This document shows positions 22,633 to 33,538 of a stretch of DNA of 64,000 nucleotides, one piece after another (position 1 is the stretch's first letter; the number at the start of each line of letters is the position of its first letter). The stretch spans positions 1 to 64,000 of the forward strand of contig JADIIX010000004.1 in NCBI GenBank assembly GCA_027604505.1, read 5' to 3'. Under the pieces are notes generated by a model, which searched no databases, was not told the DNA's origin, and saw nothing but the letters and a program-made list of their open reading frames with translations. Position numbers and translations under genes: made by a program. The DNA comes from Gonapodya sp. JEL0774 (lineage: Eukaryota > Monoblepharomycota > Monoblepharidomycetes > Monoblepharidales > Gonapodyaceae).

Positions 22633-24602
22633 ATGACTGTTGACTCAAACCCATCCTCCGAGGTTATCAAGGAAGCGCTGAAGACAGTCCAAGAACTTGC
22701 TAAAGAGCGGAATGATGACCCGGCCAACCCCAAGGTGAATTGCGAGGGTATACGAGCGTGAAAACTAAATGTACCTCTGATATCTGATATTGTGTGTGTT
22801 AGGTTCACGTTCCGCCTGCCTGGCAGCAGATGGAGCAAGAAGTGTTTGGCGGTTATCGACAAGCATTGGGTACAAGTGAGTACTTTTTGTGAATCTTTCG
22901 CACTTAAGAACACGAGACGGTTCGCAACACTTCAGTAATATGTATGGTTTACAATACCGACTCCATCCATCATAGTTTACGAGACTGCATTACCACAGCC
23001 AGATTACGCATCAAGGCTCACTGCATTCCGGCAGATGTCAGTGATTTGGCATGCATAAACATGGAGAACCTGCGATTAATTCTCCCAATGGTTCTACCAC
23101 AGGCTGGCTGCTGCTCCCAGCCCGCCCATTCTGGAAGGCATCAAAATAACTCCAATCACGATCCCCCGCTCTTCTCTTGCGGGGCTTACTGAGACTGTCA
23201 TACCAGGGGATACGGTCGCCGCCGAATGGGTTGAGACTGTGGATGAATCAGAAAAGAAGGGTGTGATTGTGTACATCCACGGAGGTGACCACCCAACAAA
23301 CGCAGTAGCGATATCAACTTATTCTGAGACGTGGGTACTCTTCCTTACTTAGGCGCCATGACAATTGGAACTGCGGAATCGAACCGAGGGAGCACTCAAG
23401 AAATGGCTCTGCAGGGATTCAAAGTCCTCACTGTCGACTGTACGTTTGCACGGTTTTTGTGCGACATGCGCATTCTTGATACTAAGATTGAACTATATGC
23501 AGATCGCTTGAGTCCGGAAGTTCAATTCCCATCTGCACTTGTTGACTGTGTAAACGCCTACAACTGGCGTAAGTGACCAGATAGATTTCTTCTCGCTTTC
23601 GCCGACGTCAGTATCTAACGAATCACGATCAAACAATCGATTTTACCATCTCAGTCCTGAAGGAAAACGGAACTCCAGCCTCTAAAATTATCGTATCGGG
23701 TGATTCAGCCGGCGGTAACCTTACCATAGCGCTATCGTACTATTTACGGGATCATGGAATTCCGCTGCCAGCAGGCATTGCACCACTTACCCCTTGGGTT
23801 GACTTCACTTTCTCCGCACCTGCAGTGAAATCTAAGAACCCTGGGTTTTATGCCTGTATGCTAGCAAAGGTTAGGCCTGACGCCAATGGATGGTTACAGG
23901 ATAGTGTGAAAGGCTATGTCGGTGACTACCCAAACCAAGCGAAAGACGAAAAGCTTGTGAACCAGCTCTTGGATGATGTCAACCCAGAAAAGCACTTGCC
24001 ACCGATTTTGGTGAGTTTACTTGATCAGTGAACGGGATGCATTCACTAAGCTTTCGAAATTGTTGTTGGCAGCTTTCTACAGGAACGGTGGACCGCCTAT
24101 TGTCTGAAACACTCGCGTTCTTTATAAAGCGCGCACAAGGAGGGGAAGCGGCGCATCTCTATGTCTCTGAAAACGGCCCCCACGTGAGCGCTGCTGCTTT
24201 AACCTGAAACCTGTCTAATGAAGTCTTGTACTAACTGCTGTCCCGCTTTGCAAAGGATTTCCAAATTGCTATCGGCACCCCGGCGTCAAAGCAGTTCTTC
24301 AAAGCATTCGGCCAGTTTGCCAGAGATGTGATTGACAAGACCCCGGCAGTGTCGAAGAGCACGTTTACGTTTGTCTCGGCGGGACCTAAGTTGGATTACT
24401 CGATTCAACACAGTCTGAGTGTACAAGACGCTAAAGCTTACTTGAGTGGATTGATCGATCTGGTGAAGGAGGAGGGTCCTTCGTATGACGGCGGCAGTGA
24501 GCAGGTGAGTTGGTGTGACCAGATTGCTGTGTCACGAGCTTGTTGACGTGCAAATATCCTTGTTTTCCACACTTTAAGATCTATGTGAAACTTGCTGCGT
24601 AA
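22633..24602 (+). CDS. Alpha/beta hydrolase, HSL-type esterase/lipase
   Basis: Exons 22633-22734, 22803-22879, 23103-23284, 23353-23439, 23503-23568, 23655-24010, 24073-24183, 24256-24504, 24579-24602; about 417 aa if the donor GTACTT at 22880 is used. Hormone-sensitive-lipase family marks: oxyanion-hole HGGA split by an intron (VIVYIHGG / AMTIGTAESN), VDYRLSPEVQFPSALVD, nucleophile GDSAGGN, the Asp region LSTGTVDRLLSE, and catalytic His in ENGPH|DFQ. All three triad residues are present, so the enzyme should be active on short or medium esters; the natural substrate is not evident. No signal peptide is seen. The junction after exon 2 (a 223-nt intron, or a tiny missed exon) is the least sure part. 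Confidence 0.85.
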
Positions 24603-25012
24603 TCGTGTCAAGTGGGACGTGAATTGGCAGGGCAAAACTTTGTGTATCTGTGTGACATTTTTTAGTAATAAGATCTCTATGTGATCCTGTCCACTGACTG
24701 GAGTCTCAGGGGATATGAAAATTGAGATCTTATTGATTTCACAAAACGTCTTGGTTACCGATTTGCACCATGCGATTCTAGGAATTGAGTAATAAATATT
24801 GAAATTAGCCGTGGGCAGATTCAACATATGTCTGATTGTGATATTCTCAAAAAATACATTTAACTTATGTTCAAAAACAAGCTATGGTTGGTACCACTCA
24901 GCGTCAATAAGGTTAAGTCAATGAAGTGCATATCTCATCAATGGCACACTGAACATATCAAAAACCAAACAAAATGGCCGATCAAAACAGTGAACCAACG
25001 ATGTGATCGTCG
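24603..25012. other. Intergenic between convergent genes
   Basis: About 410 bp, AT-rich, 3' flanks of the esterase and the transporter. No gene. Confidence 0.5.
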
Positions 25013-27813
25013 TCAGCTGATGTTTCTCGGCCGATATGCCGGTCCCCCACTTTCCATGCTCGCCATAGTCCCTCTCCGGCTCGTCTCGAATGTGGACAAA
25101 GTGCCTCTCCTGCTTGCAAGACTGTACCGCCTCTCTGCGCTACCTTCCGGCGCTAGTCCACGTGGAGGCTCGCTCGCACGCACAAAAGAGAGTAGGACGT
25201 CGGAAGCACCGCGGGTAATCGCTCGAGTCTCCACTGCGGCGATGTCTCGGGCGGCACCGAAGACTTCGTCGATATCTTCAAGACGCTTTTGTGCGGTTTC
25301 GGGAACAGAACACCAAACCCAAATGAATTCGACCTGTTTGTTGAATAGGATCGTTTGTCGAGAGGTACGAAGAAGAAGTCAAGATCTTTTTGACACAAGG
25401 TTCATCCACGAATCTACACTTACAAAACATGCGAAACCAAAGACAAGAAATTGTTTCGCACCTATTACCGTTGTTGCGTACGGCCACACTTTAGCGATGA
25501 TGGCGTTCCAGCCCCAATGGCTCACAGCTGCAACTGTCATACCCTTGCCGCGATACCGTATGGGAAAGATTTCCGTAGAGGTAACCCATGTAGCGGGACC
25601 TAGCGAGGCCGAAAATGATGCAACAAATGCGTACTGACAATGCGGATGTTCGATGAAAGTAAGCGAGGGGTAGCCGTCAAAACAACAGTGCCGCTCAATT
25701 CCAGAAACGGGCTCCAGTACGTTTCAGTCCAATACGGGACTCACCATGCTTACAATCCCCAGAGCACTGAAGGCGGATCGCATCGTTCCAGGTTCCGTGG
25801 ACTGGAATAGTCTAATCGCCAGTATGTCCCAACAGAGTTTAAATGGTCAGACAGTCACATAACCCCCAAAAAGACACCAGAACTTGAAGTGCTCCCAGAT
25901 GAACACTCACTGCACCCAGACAAAAGTTGAAACCATAGATAATCCCGCCGCCAAAGATCCAATCAGCAAGAGACCCCTCCTCCCGACTTTGGGGTTGTCA
26001 ATAAACGCCATGCCCAAAAATGTCAGGAGAAAGTTCACCACACTCTTCCCTGTGGTAGCCACCTGTGCCGCTATCGTCTTGTTTAATCCTAAGTCCAAGA
26101 ACAGACTTGAACTGTAGTACATAATTGCGTTGACGCCAGTGAGTTGCTGAAAAGCGAATATCCAAAATGCGAGTGCCGCCCGTCGGCGGAGTGAGGGATC
26201 GATGGCAATTGTGTACCAGTCCCATTTTCGAGGTTCAAAGTAAGATAAGGTGCCGTATGGGCCAGAGCCCCGGACAGTGGACGTGATTGATTCGAGGAGT
26301 TTGCAGTAGACTAACCAATACAATTGGTAGGAGAAGTGGAGGTGTCAATTTTCGTGGTGTGGGCTCTGACTTCGTCGAATCATACCCTGCTCCGCTTCCA
26401 TCCTGCCTTAAAACTCACTCTCCTGCATCTCTGGACTCTCTGCAGGCATGTCTGATATACGACTTAGCACCACAAGAGCCTGAGTATAATAGCCCTTGGC
26501 AATGAGATAACGTGGAGATTCCGGCAGAACATTGGTCGCAATAAAGACCAGGAGTAGCATGGCGGGGGCGAGCTGGACGACAGAAATTGGAGAAACAAGC
26601 GAGCACCAGTTAGCTTGGAGGCGAGAATTTGGCATCTTATCATGAAGGGAAGGAAAACTCGTCGAGGCATCCACACTACCACCCGTCATTGGCTAGTTGT
26701 TCCCCAGGTTCACCCATCAACATGTGAGTCCACTTGAACTGACCTGTAATCCCAAAGCCCACCTCCAGACGGAATTATTGGTCTCATTGCCCTCCTCGGG
26801 AAAAATGGCTGTAAGTACCGCATTAACGATGTTGGAACAGAGAATCCCGAGGGTGATCATGAGCTGGTCGGAGCTGACCATGCGACCACGAAAAGAGGGC
26901 TGAAAAGATACAATTCAAAAACTTGGTAAGCTCTGTTATGAACCACACATCGCTGTTCACCGCAAGTATTTGACGGAACAGGTTATAAACATAACACTCT
27001 CAAAAGTAACTCACCGGCGCACACTCTGCTAGATACAGCGGCACGGTTCCCGATATTAACCCAATCCCGACACCGGTGCACAAGCGGCCGATGTAGAGAA
27101 CGTCCAGGGTGGGTGAGGATATTTGAACTACTCCGCCAAGAAAATGAAGGAGAGTTCCGACCTTCATGCGGAAAAAGGGACAAAGAAACAAAGGATGTAG
27201 CGTTAAGCATACGTACACACGAGATACGGATACGGGAAGGAAGTACTGTGAATTTCGAATGTTTTGGAGAAGGCCACTGCCACCGCTTGACATGACCGAC
27301 TCGTCGCGTGCGTACATAGCTCCCCTTGAAAAGCACATCCACATGCCTGTGAACTCCGCTCGAAAACAGGAGAACCATAACGTCCAACCCCACAGTTGAT
27401 CGATTCACCGGCATTCCTCAATACTGAGTCCTGTTGGTGCAAGACAGCAGGGTAGCATCTTTCAAGCCATCGAACCCACCCTCGATTTGGCGACTGAACT
27501 TAAATGCCGCAGCATCATCCTCCACTCTTCCACATTTCATACTCACCAACAAACTGGCTCTCCTCCCCAAATTATCTGCGAACACCCACACCCCAAACGC
27601 ACCACCCACCGCACCCAGTAAGAACAGTGCAACAACATTGCCCTCAATACCTTGAGCGTCTGGAGTCTTGACGAGGACACCCTGGCCGTCGCGACTGTAA
27701 AGTGGGGAGGAGGGATCGGGCGACATGCCGAAGTAGATGCGGAAGGAGTCGAAGAGGAGGACTTGGTTGATAATGCCGATTTCGTATCCAAATAGAAGGC
27801 CCCCTGAAGACAT
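25013..27813 (-). CDS. MFS sugar (hexose-type) transporter, complete
   Basis: Exons 27813-27547, 27161-27015, 26899-26744, 26572-26419, 26310-25911, 25811-25745, 25633-25424, 25333-25013; about 573 aa. Twelve-helix sugar symporter: GGLLFGYEIGIINQVL, DNLGRRAS, YIGRLCTGVGIGLISGTVPL, YLAECAP, PESPRYLIAKG, YFEPRKWDW, FQQLTGVNAIMYYSSSLF, KVGRRGLLLIG, FPIRYRGKGM and VPETAQKRLEDIDEVFG, all standard family landmarks. The ATG at 27813 falls within the usual first helix, so a short upstream exon may exist. The first intron is long (385 nt). The cytosolic tail of about 85 residues after the last helix is Arg/Ser-rich, a plausible site for phosphorylation or ubiquitin-dependent turnover. Paralogue of the gene at 1-1275. 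Confidence 0.9.
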
Positions 27814-28238
27814 TGGGAGGGAGAGGTGTGGGAATCATTGGGTGGTGGTTCGAAACAGAGGCAATAGTTCGAATCAGACGACACTTAAAAGTGTTGAAGG
27901 CTCCCGAGTTTATCACATTGATCATGCGAAACGCGTTCGCTGCACCAAGCGCTGTTACATCTGGGCTCACGTTAATGCCCCACCAACGAGTCAACTTTCA
28001 GAGCTCCACGGCTCTTCTCTTGTTGAAGTGCCAATACGACAAGACAGCTAGCCAAGCCAGGTCTCTTCGTCGATGGCTCTGTCGAATGCACCTGCGAACA
28101 CTAAGCGACCTCCTGTATGCCTCCACACCGTGATTATCAGTTCAGACTCTTGCTTGGTCAGTAGCGAAGCACTTCAAGGCCCACTACACAGATGGACGGG
28201 TCTCTACACGCGTCTCTGCACGGACTGAACACAGTACG
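27814..28238. other. Intergenic, transporter promoter
   Basis: About 425 bp; may hold a short 5' exon of the transporter. Nothing else supported. Confidence 0.4.
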
Positions 28239-29063
28239 TTACGCACCAACGGAGGAGGCGATTGCCAAGAATAAAGGGTACCATGCGAGACCAAACACCC
28301 TTCTACTGGAGTCGTACACTTTCAAGTGAGACTCCCTGTCCTTTTCAGAGTCCCTGCCCGAATCACGACCTGTGGCTGAACCGTTACAGGACTGCGACTG
28401 GCTTGCGGGGTGTAGCGTGGAGCACAACGGGGCCTGAAGGATGTTGAGGAGAGAGTGTGGGTCGCTGGGAGAGCCGATAGGAGCGTCTGGGGACGATACA
28501 CCAGGCAATGAGAGTTGAGGAGGTGAGAGAGGAGTCGCGAGGAATGCAGGGAGGAGGTGGGTCGACTCGGATGACGATGTAAGAGACGGTTGAAGAGAAG
28601 GTTGGAGAGCGCGGGGGGATCGCGAGGCGGAGCGAGAGCGGGATCGGGAGGGAGTACGAGAAAGGGAAGAGGAACGAGCGCTAACGTGCTTTGCGGGGCT
28701 GTTCGAGCCCTTAGACCTACTCCGTCGCGGCAGAGAGAGAGGTGCAGAGTGAGAGTCGGAGCGTGAGTGTGGGGGGGGGCTCGAGGTTGCGATGGAGTTC
28801 AGGGAGGACATGGAATTGGGGGAGAAGGACGATTGTGCCGTTCGAGAGGTATTAGCTGGGGAGAGTGAGAGTCTCCTGGTAACGTCTGGTGTGACTCGAA
28901 CCGGCGGCAGAAGCGAAGCTCTCCTGTTTCCAGCAGTTGGGTGGTGAAGAGCATGAAGATGGTCGACACTGCTAGTTACGCCTGCGCCGCCTCGCCCGCC
29001 CAGCATCACGCCCAGCCCAGCTATTCCTCCGAGTCCATTTTGCCGACTTTGCGGGGTCTGCAT
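28239..29063 (-). CDS. Uncharacterised Ser/Arg/Pro-rich protein
   Basis: Single frame of 274 aa. The ATG at 29063 is preceded by an in-frame stop. No domain recognised. It starts MQTPQSRQNG and a Gly-rich stretch (GLGVMLGGRGGAG), then long disordered Ser/Pro sequence with RS-type repeats (SRTPSRSRSRSASRSPR) and many SP motifs. The last 25 residues change character: DSSRRVFGLAWYPLFLAIAS, hydrophobic and aromatic, then stop at 28239, which could be a membrane-associating or interaction tail. Low complexity makes the gene call moderately sure only. Confidence 0.5.
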   Translation of the reverse strand: MQTPQSRQNGLGGIAGLGVMLGGRGGAGVTSSVDHLHALHHPTAGNRRASLLPPVRVTPDVTRRLSLSPANTSRTAQSSFSPNSMSSLNSIATSSPPPHSRSDSHSAPLSLPRRSRSKGSNSPAKHVSARSSSLSRTPSRSRSRSASRSPRALQPSLQPSLTSSSESTHLLPAFLATPLSPPQLSLPGVSSPDAPIGSPSDPHSLLNILQAPLCSTLHPASQSQSCNGSATGRDSGRDSEKDRESHLKVYDSSRRVFGLAWYPLFLAIASSVGA

Positions 29064-29674
29064 CCCAGTTCAGATCCGGCGGACCCCAAGAGATTCCCAG
29101 GTGACTCAGATCCGTGGTAGGGTTATGTTTTAGAAGAAATCCCCCTTCACAGCGAGTCCACGTTTCTACACTGTGGTGTGAAATGCGTGTCCCTAGCTGA
29201 ACCTGTAGCGAAATGGGAAGGGCGGGAAGGGTACAGGAGATCGGGTGGGAGACGGTTTTCAACGTCGCCAACTCAGACCACACCCCTGACCTCCTCCATC
29301 AAATGCAACCTTCTATGGCGAAAATCTCATCTCCGAGGAATTTTTTGAAGACAAGGAATTGACGAGAGCATCGTGAAACAGAATACGATCAAAGCCGATT
29401 TATGTGAGTGTACTCATCCCATGTCTTCTACCAACATGAATTGGGCAGGTCATGGTGGCACCGATGCGCCTCCTCAACCCTGAATGAGTAATGAATAAGC
29501 ACTGGGCGTGTAAGGGCGAACAAAGCACCGGAATTCTCAACCTGGCCTGCTAGGTTAGTCGTTCAAGATCCCGTCCCGCGCAAATGCATATGTACATAAG
29601 TAGAAGCCCTTATTGTATCAAAGCAAGAAATCAAAATGCTTTGGTGGGGCAGCTTCTGTTCCCTCGGACTTCTA
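29064..29674. other. Intergenic, 610 bp
   Basis: Between two minus-strand genes. A minus-strand open frame (29283-28972) overlaps the 5' end of the Ser/Arg-rich gene but shows no family feature. No RNA gene could be supported. Confidence 0.4.
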
Positions 29675-31066
29675 CTATTGTTCATTTACACCCTTCTCGT
29701 CGCCTGCTTCGTCTGCTTCATCTGATTCTTTCCCATGTTCCGCGTTCCACCACCTCGTATCACATAATATGCTGCGAGTGAACCACGTTGTCCTTTCCCG
29801 CCCAATAATCCGGCTCAGTTCCCAACCCTCTTGAAGTTCCGTAATCACAGCCTCGCGAAGCTGTGGCAACTTGTCCGCCGATCCCACTTTTAGGCCCAGA
29901 CATTCCCTTCGTTTCTCCATTTGTACTATTTCAGTTGCCTGGTGGCGAGCACGGAAAGAGGAAGCACTCCCTGCGGGGAGTTCACTCGACAGAGAGTGTT
30001 GAAGCAACCGTTCACCACATTGGTGGAGGGCAAGAGAAAGCGAATGAAGTTTGGTTATTGTGGGAGAGGGTGCGGGTGCTGTGATTGGATGTGCAATTGC
30101 TGAAGCATCGACACTAGCAGTTTCCCGCGCAGAGACAGCAGAGAGAACCAAGATTTCATTCAATGATTGCTTGACACTTTCTTGATGACGTTGTTCAGTT
30201 GATGGTTCAGATGATGGATTGATGTTTGATGCATTCAAAAAATCTCCCCACAACTCCACAACCTCGGACATTCTCAGCCAAACGAGATAGTCATTTCGAG
30301 AATCAGAATACTGCTGAAAGGCAGAGAGCGCATCTATGGAATAAAAAAAAATAAGCAGAGACAAGCTGGTGTTAGAGCGCCACATAGACTGCGTATGTCA
30401 GCGGTTGAAACACCGACCGCCATACTTTCCAACTTTCCCATAAATAGTACCAGAGAGGAGCAGCACACCGGGTTCGTTCTCCAAATTCGTCTGACGTTGT
30501 TGAACATTGACGGTAATGGATCAGCAAGCGACATCATTATAACAACACTATATTGAGAACGCAATTCCAACACTCACCATTCTTTCCATGTGAGCTAGAG
30601 CTTCGCTCCAATTGCCAAGCCTAATCTGAGCGCGGGTGGCCAAATCATCCAGATCTCGAGACGGCCATGCTTTCCGCCTCTGTGAGTTGAACAATCGAAA
30701 TTCGTCCACTAATCGGATAACGTCATGATATCTTCCTCGATAATATAGCCATTCAGCAACTTCTCGGACTTCGGTAGCACCGTGGAGTCGGGTGAAGGCT
30801 TTTTGTACGAACGAGTGGTCGTTGAAGCGCTTCAATTGCACCTTACATAATTAATAAGAATGAGAAACGAGCGTCAAGAAAGTGACCTATTTTTAAGAGT
30901 GTGAATGCATGGGTTGTCGTGAATCTATTGACGATACCTCTTCAGTAGCCGATCTTGGAACGTAAGTCGCAGGTACTTCTCCATCCGTCTTTTTCCTTGG
31001 AGCTCGCGTTGCAGTGATGCTTTCTTCGCCATCATCGGCGTCCGCGAAGGCAAGAGCGTCATTCAT
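29675..31066 (-). CDS. TPR-like helical protein, uncharacterised
   Basis: Exons 31066-30938, 30841-30578, 30490-30418, 30333-29675; 374 aa with consistent phases. After an acidic and basic N-terminus (ALAFADADDGEES, RAPRKK) come helical hairpins resembling tetratricopeptide repeats: EVAEWLYYRGRYHDVIRLVDEF, LATRAQIRLGNWSEALAHMERM, GVLLLSGTIYGKVGKYGDALSAF (the G..Y..A..F pattern crosses the last intron) and QQYSDSRNDYLVW. The C-terminal part has long helices (SLALHQCGERLLQHSL, LREAVITELQEGWELSRIIG) and ends with an acidic stretch. A co-chaperone-like or scaffold role is possible; no specific family is claimed. The donor GTCGGT in the third intron is uncommon but gives the expected repeat. Confidence 0.7.
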
Positions 31067-31142
31067 TGGTCGACTTGTTACATAAATAAAAAGCCACCCG
31101 CGGCCGCATGATGTAGTCGGTTTTGGCCCAGAACTCGAACGA
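31067..31142. promoter_or_regulatory. Very short divergent promoter
   Basis: Only 76 bp lie between the start codons at 31066 (minus) and 31143 (plus). It contains TTTTTATTT on one strand and a NotI-like GCGGCCGC; probably a shared bidirectional promoter. Confidence 0.4.
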
Positions 31143-32323
31143 ATGGACATTGACCTTCGAGACCAAGCCTCACGCCTTCGCTCCCTTATCCTACTACCGG
31201 ACGAATTACGAGACATCGCCGCGGAGCGTCTTGTCCAGGCCGCCGGGTTCTCCACATCCACATTGTATAATCAAACGGCGCTTGAGCTCATCCAAGCGTT
31301 TTGCACGGCAGTCGATGAATCGATTGAGGAACTAGCGGACTGGGTACGTCTTGGTTTAAAATCTTATAAGCAAAGCGTTTCAATCAGTTCTGAAACAGGC
31401 GACTTTTTCGGTCATGGTTCCAATGGCATCATGATCCATTCAAGCAGCCGAGCATCCTGTTTTTCATCTCCCGATCTTGTGTCGATCTTTTAGACTCACC
31501 GCTCATACAGCCCCTTCTCGATAGAGTTCTCCTTCGAGGACTCCGGCATTCGAAAGGAACGTGGGACAATGAATTCCTCGATGCAAATCTTCTTGAACAA
31601 TACAGGAAAAACCGAAATCTTTACTTCCAATTACGGGAGACGACGAGATTGGCGTAAGCATTTCAGATTTTGTTCGAGAGAAGAAATATGTGCATGGAGT
31701 GCTGTCAAGCGTCTCCTCGTATCACACTCTGAAAATCTTCCCCATGGTCTGAAGGCTTTGCAATTATGATGATTGTTTCCTTTTCCGCGAGGTGATTACC
31801 CTACGATAAATCCTGTTTCAGTGAATGCCCATTTTGACCCTGGTGTCTCATTTGCAAACTAAGTTCTTGCAGTTCACCACGTCACTTGTTAACATAACCC
31901 AACTGGAAATTAAACCACCCTTAGGGGATGAACAAGTTTCTAATCGATCCACTTCTGAACCAATCATCGGTGAGCGAGAATAATCAGCCAACTTCTCCGC
32001 CGACGGATATACACTTCTCCACTTGCTTTGAAAATTCGCATGGAAGCAACTAAACTCTTCTATCATTTTTGCATGTGAATTCAGAGCCCACCTCCCCTCC
32101 CGACCCGCCAATCGCATGTTCACAGGCCAAACTGCCAACCCTACGCTCGATTTCATTTCCAACATCGCACCCGGTGGTCTGCCATTTCACACCATCACAG
32201 CTTCGAAAATGTGCTCATTTTGTGGCTGTTTTGTTGGAACGCTGGCATGATGTGCGTCTTGCAATAGTTGCAACGGCTGCAGAAGAATGGGCCAATTATT
32301 TGGACAGTGAATCAAATCTGTAA
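31143..32323 (+). CDS. Uncharacterised helical protein; exon structure partly unresolved
   Basis: Exon 1 31143-31343 (MDIDLRDQASRLRSL, then LPDELRDIAAERLVQAAGFS, DESIEELADW) is clear and ends at GTACGT. Exon 2 from about 31448 to 31653 gives SILFFISRSCVDLLDSPLIQ, LLRGLRHSKGTWDNEF, EQYRKNRNLYFQLRE. A middle exon near 31860-32000 (FTTSLVNITQLEIKPPLGDE) and a last exon 32085-32323 (LRKCAHFVAVLLERWHDVRL, AAEEWANYLDSES) are likely, but the link between exon 2 and the middle exon is not solved; alternative frames near 31650-31760 also look coding. I do not recognise the family. It is divergent from the TPR-like gene. Confidence 0.45.
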
Positions 32324-32443
32324 TGGTTGACGGAGGAGAAGCTCTCTGTATATTGACATATACCACATCGGAGCAACGCCTTTGCTCAGGGGTCCTGCGC
32401 ACAATTCCGAAAGGGACAATTCGTTGAACTGATTGCACTCGAC

Positions 32444-33229
32444 ATGTCACCCCCACCGTCATATCATGTTATTATAGTGGCTTCGCTAGCCGCAGGGTTC
32501 ATCGGTGTCACCAAGTGGAAGGCTATTACACTTGGTATTGTGCTTACGATGTCAGCGATCATCTTGAAGTGGGCACCGCTTACGAAGTCGGAGACACTCA
32601 AAGTAATGGTATCACTCCCCTTGGGGCTCGGATCCCTTCTTGGATACCTGATTCTACCTACGGAAACCCAGCTGCAGCATTTACAGGCTTTTACAAGGTA
32701 CATCAACACTGCTGTGGTGTTTAACATTGCGATGATGGCTTTCACCCCCTCTGGGAGTACGTGGAGAGGGCTGGGATGTCGTTTTGCATGCATTTGCCTC
32801 ACAGTTTGGCTTGTTCGGCAGTGCAGAAAGGTTTCTTGGCGGAATGTGAACTTTGATCACGGGACTTTTCAGTTTACGACCTCATCGGGACGCTGGATTG
32901 CTGCCCACGCAATTTACAGAGCGATACTCGTGACACTGCCACTTTTTGATTGGAGTCGACATGTGCTCATGGAGCCTGCGAGCATCGGATTCACTACCTT
33001 GCTTTGGAATTATTATGGACGCACGAAGCCATGGAGCCATCACTTTGGCATGGCGGACACCGTTGTTATGCCTATAATGGCGGCCATGACTTCGCTTTAT
33101 GAGACAGCTGTGGGGAGGATGGAAGGGACGACCGGAAGCGAACGATTCAGCAAGGAAGTAGATGTAACCATGTGCGCCGTAGTAACATGCGTAGGTTTAT
33201 TCGCTGCATACGAAGCAGCTCGACCGTGA
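32444..33229 (+). CDS. Multi-pass membrane protein, uncharacterised
   Basis: Single uninterrupted frame of 261 aa, MSPPPSYHVIIVASLAAGF to FAAYEAARP. About six or seven hydrophobic segments can be drawn: residues near 8-22, 27-42, 56-72, 88-102, 110-122, 150-165 and 235-252. Conserved-looking polar or aromatic residues between them include SWRNVNFDHGTFQF, SGRWIAAHAIYRA, WNYYGRTKPWSHHFGMADT. No signature of transporters, GPCRs or Pyr4-type terpene cyclases was found. It is intronless among intron-rich neighbours. Function unknown. Confidence 0.7.
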   Translation: MSPPPSYHVIIVASLAAGFIGVTKWKAITLGIVLTMSAIILKWAPLTKSETLKVMVSLPLGLGSLLGYLILPTETQLQHLQAFTRYINTAVVFNIAMMAFTPSGSTWRGLGCRFACICLTVWLVRQCRKVSWRNVNFDHGTFQFTTSSGRWIAAHAIYRAILVTLPLFDWSRHVLMEPASIGFTTLLWNYYGRTKPWSHHFGMADTVVMPIMAAMTSLYETAVGRMEGTTGSERFSKEVDVTMCAVVTCVGLFAAYEAARP

Positions 33230-33538
33230 AATCGAAGTTAGTTATACTCCATACGAACTTTGCACACCTGTGGAAAACGGGGATGTTCTCAATCTGCTGA
33301 ATATGACAGATGCATCTCGTCTTGGGATGCACTAATGCTTGTAATACAGTCACTACAAGCTATATGCCGATTTAATTTTCAGGTGACAGAGGTATGCAGG
33401 AGTTTTCTTGGACGAGAGCCAACCGACGCCAACCGAAGACAGTGTTCAGGCCTGAACCTTGCACCACCGCAGTTTAGCCATGGCCCAGAGCAGAGGCGAG
33501 CACCCAGCCTACCGACTGATGCGGCGCTCCCGGGCAGC
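33230..33538 (+). other. Intergenic, Vid21/Eaf1 promoter
   Basis: About 310 bp before the chosen Vid21 start at 33539. An open frame begins at 33260 upstream in the same phase but reads like non-coding sequence. Confidence 0.4.

Noticed and set aside
24867-25637. Plus-strand open frame of 256 codons
   Set aside because: It lies antisense over the last exons of the sugar transporter, whose splice structure and motifs are convincing; the frame has no family feature.
29560-29580. tRNA B-box-like GTTCAAGATCC
   Set aside because: No A box or cloverleaf arms could be drawn upstream; single-motif similarity only.
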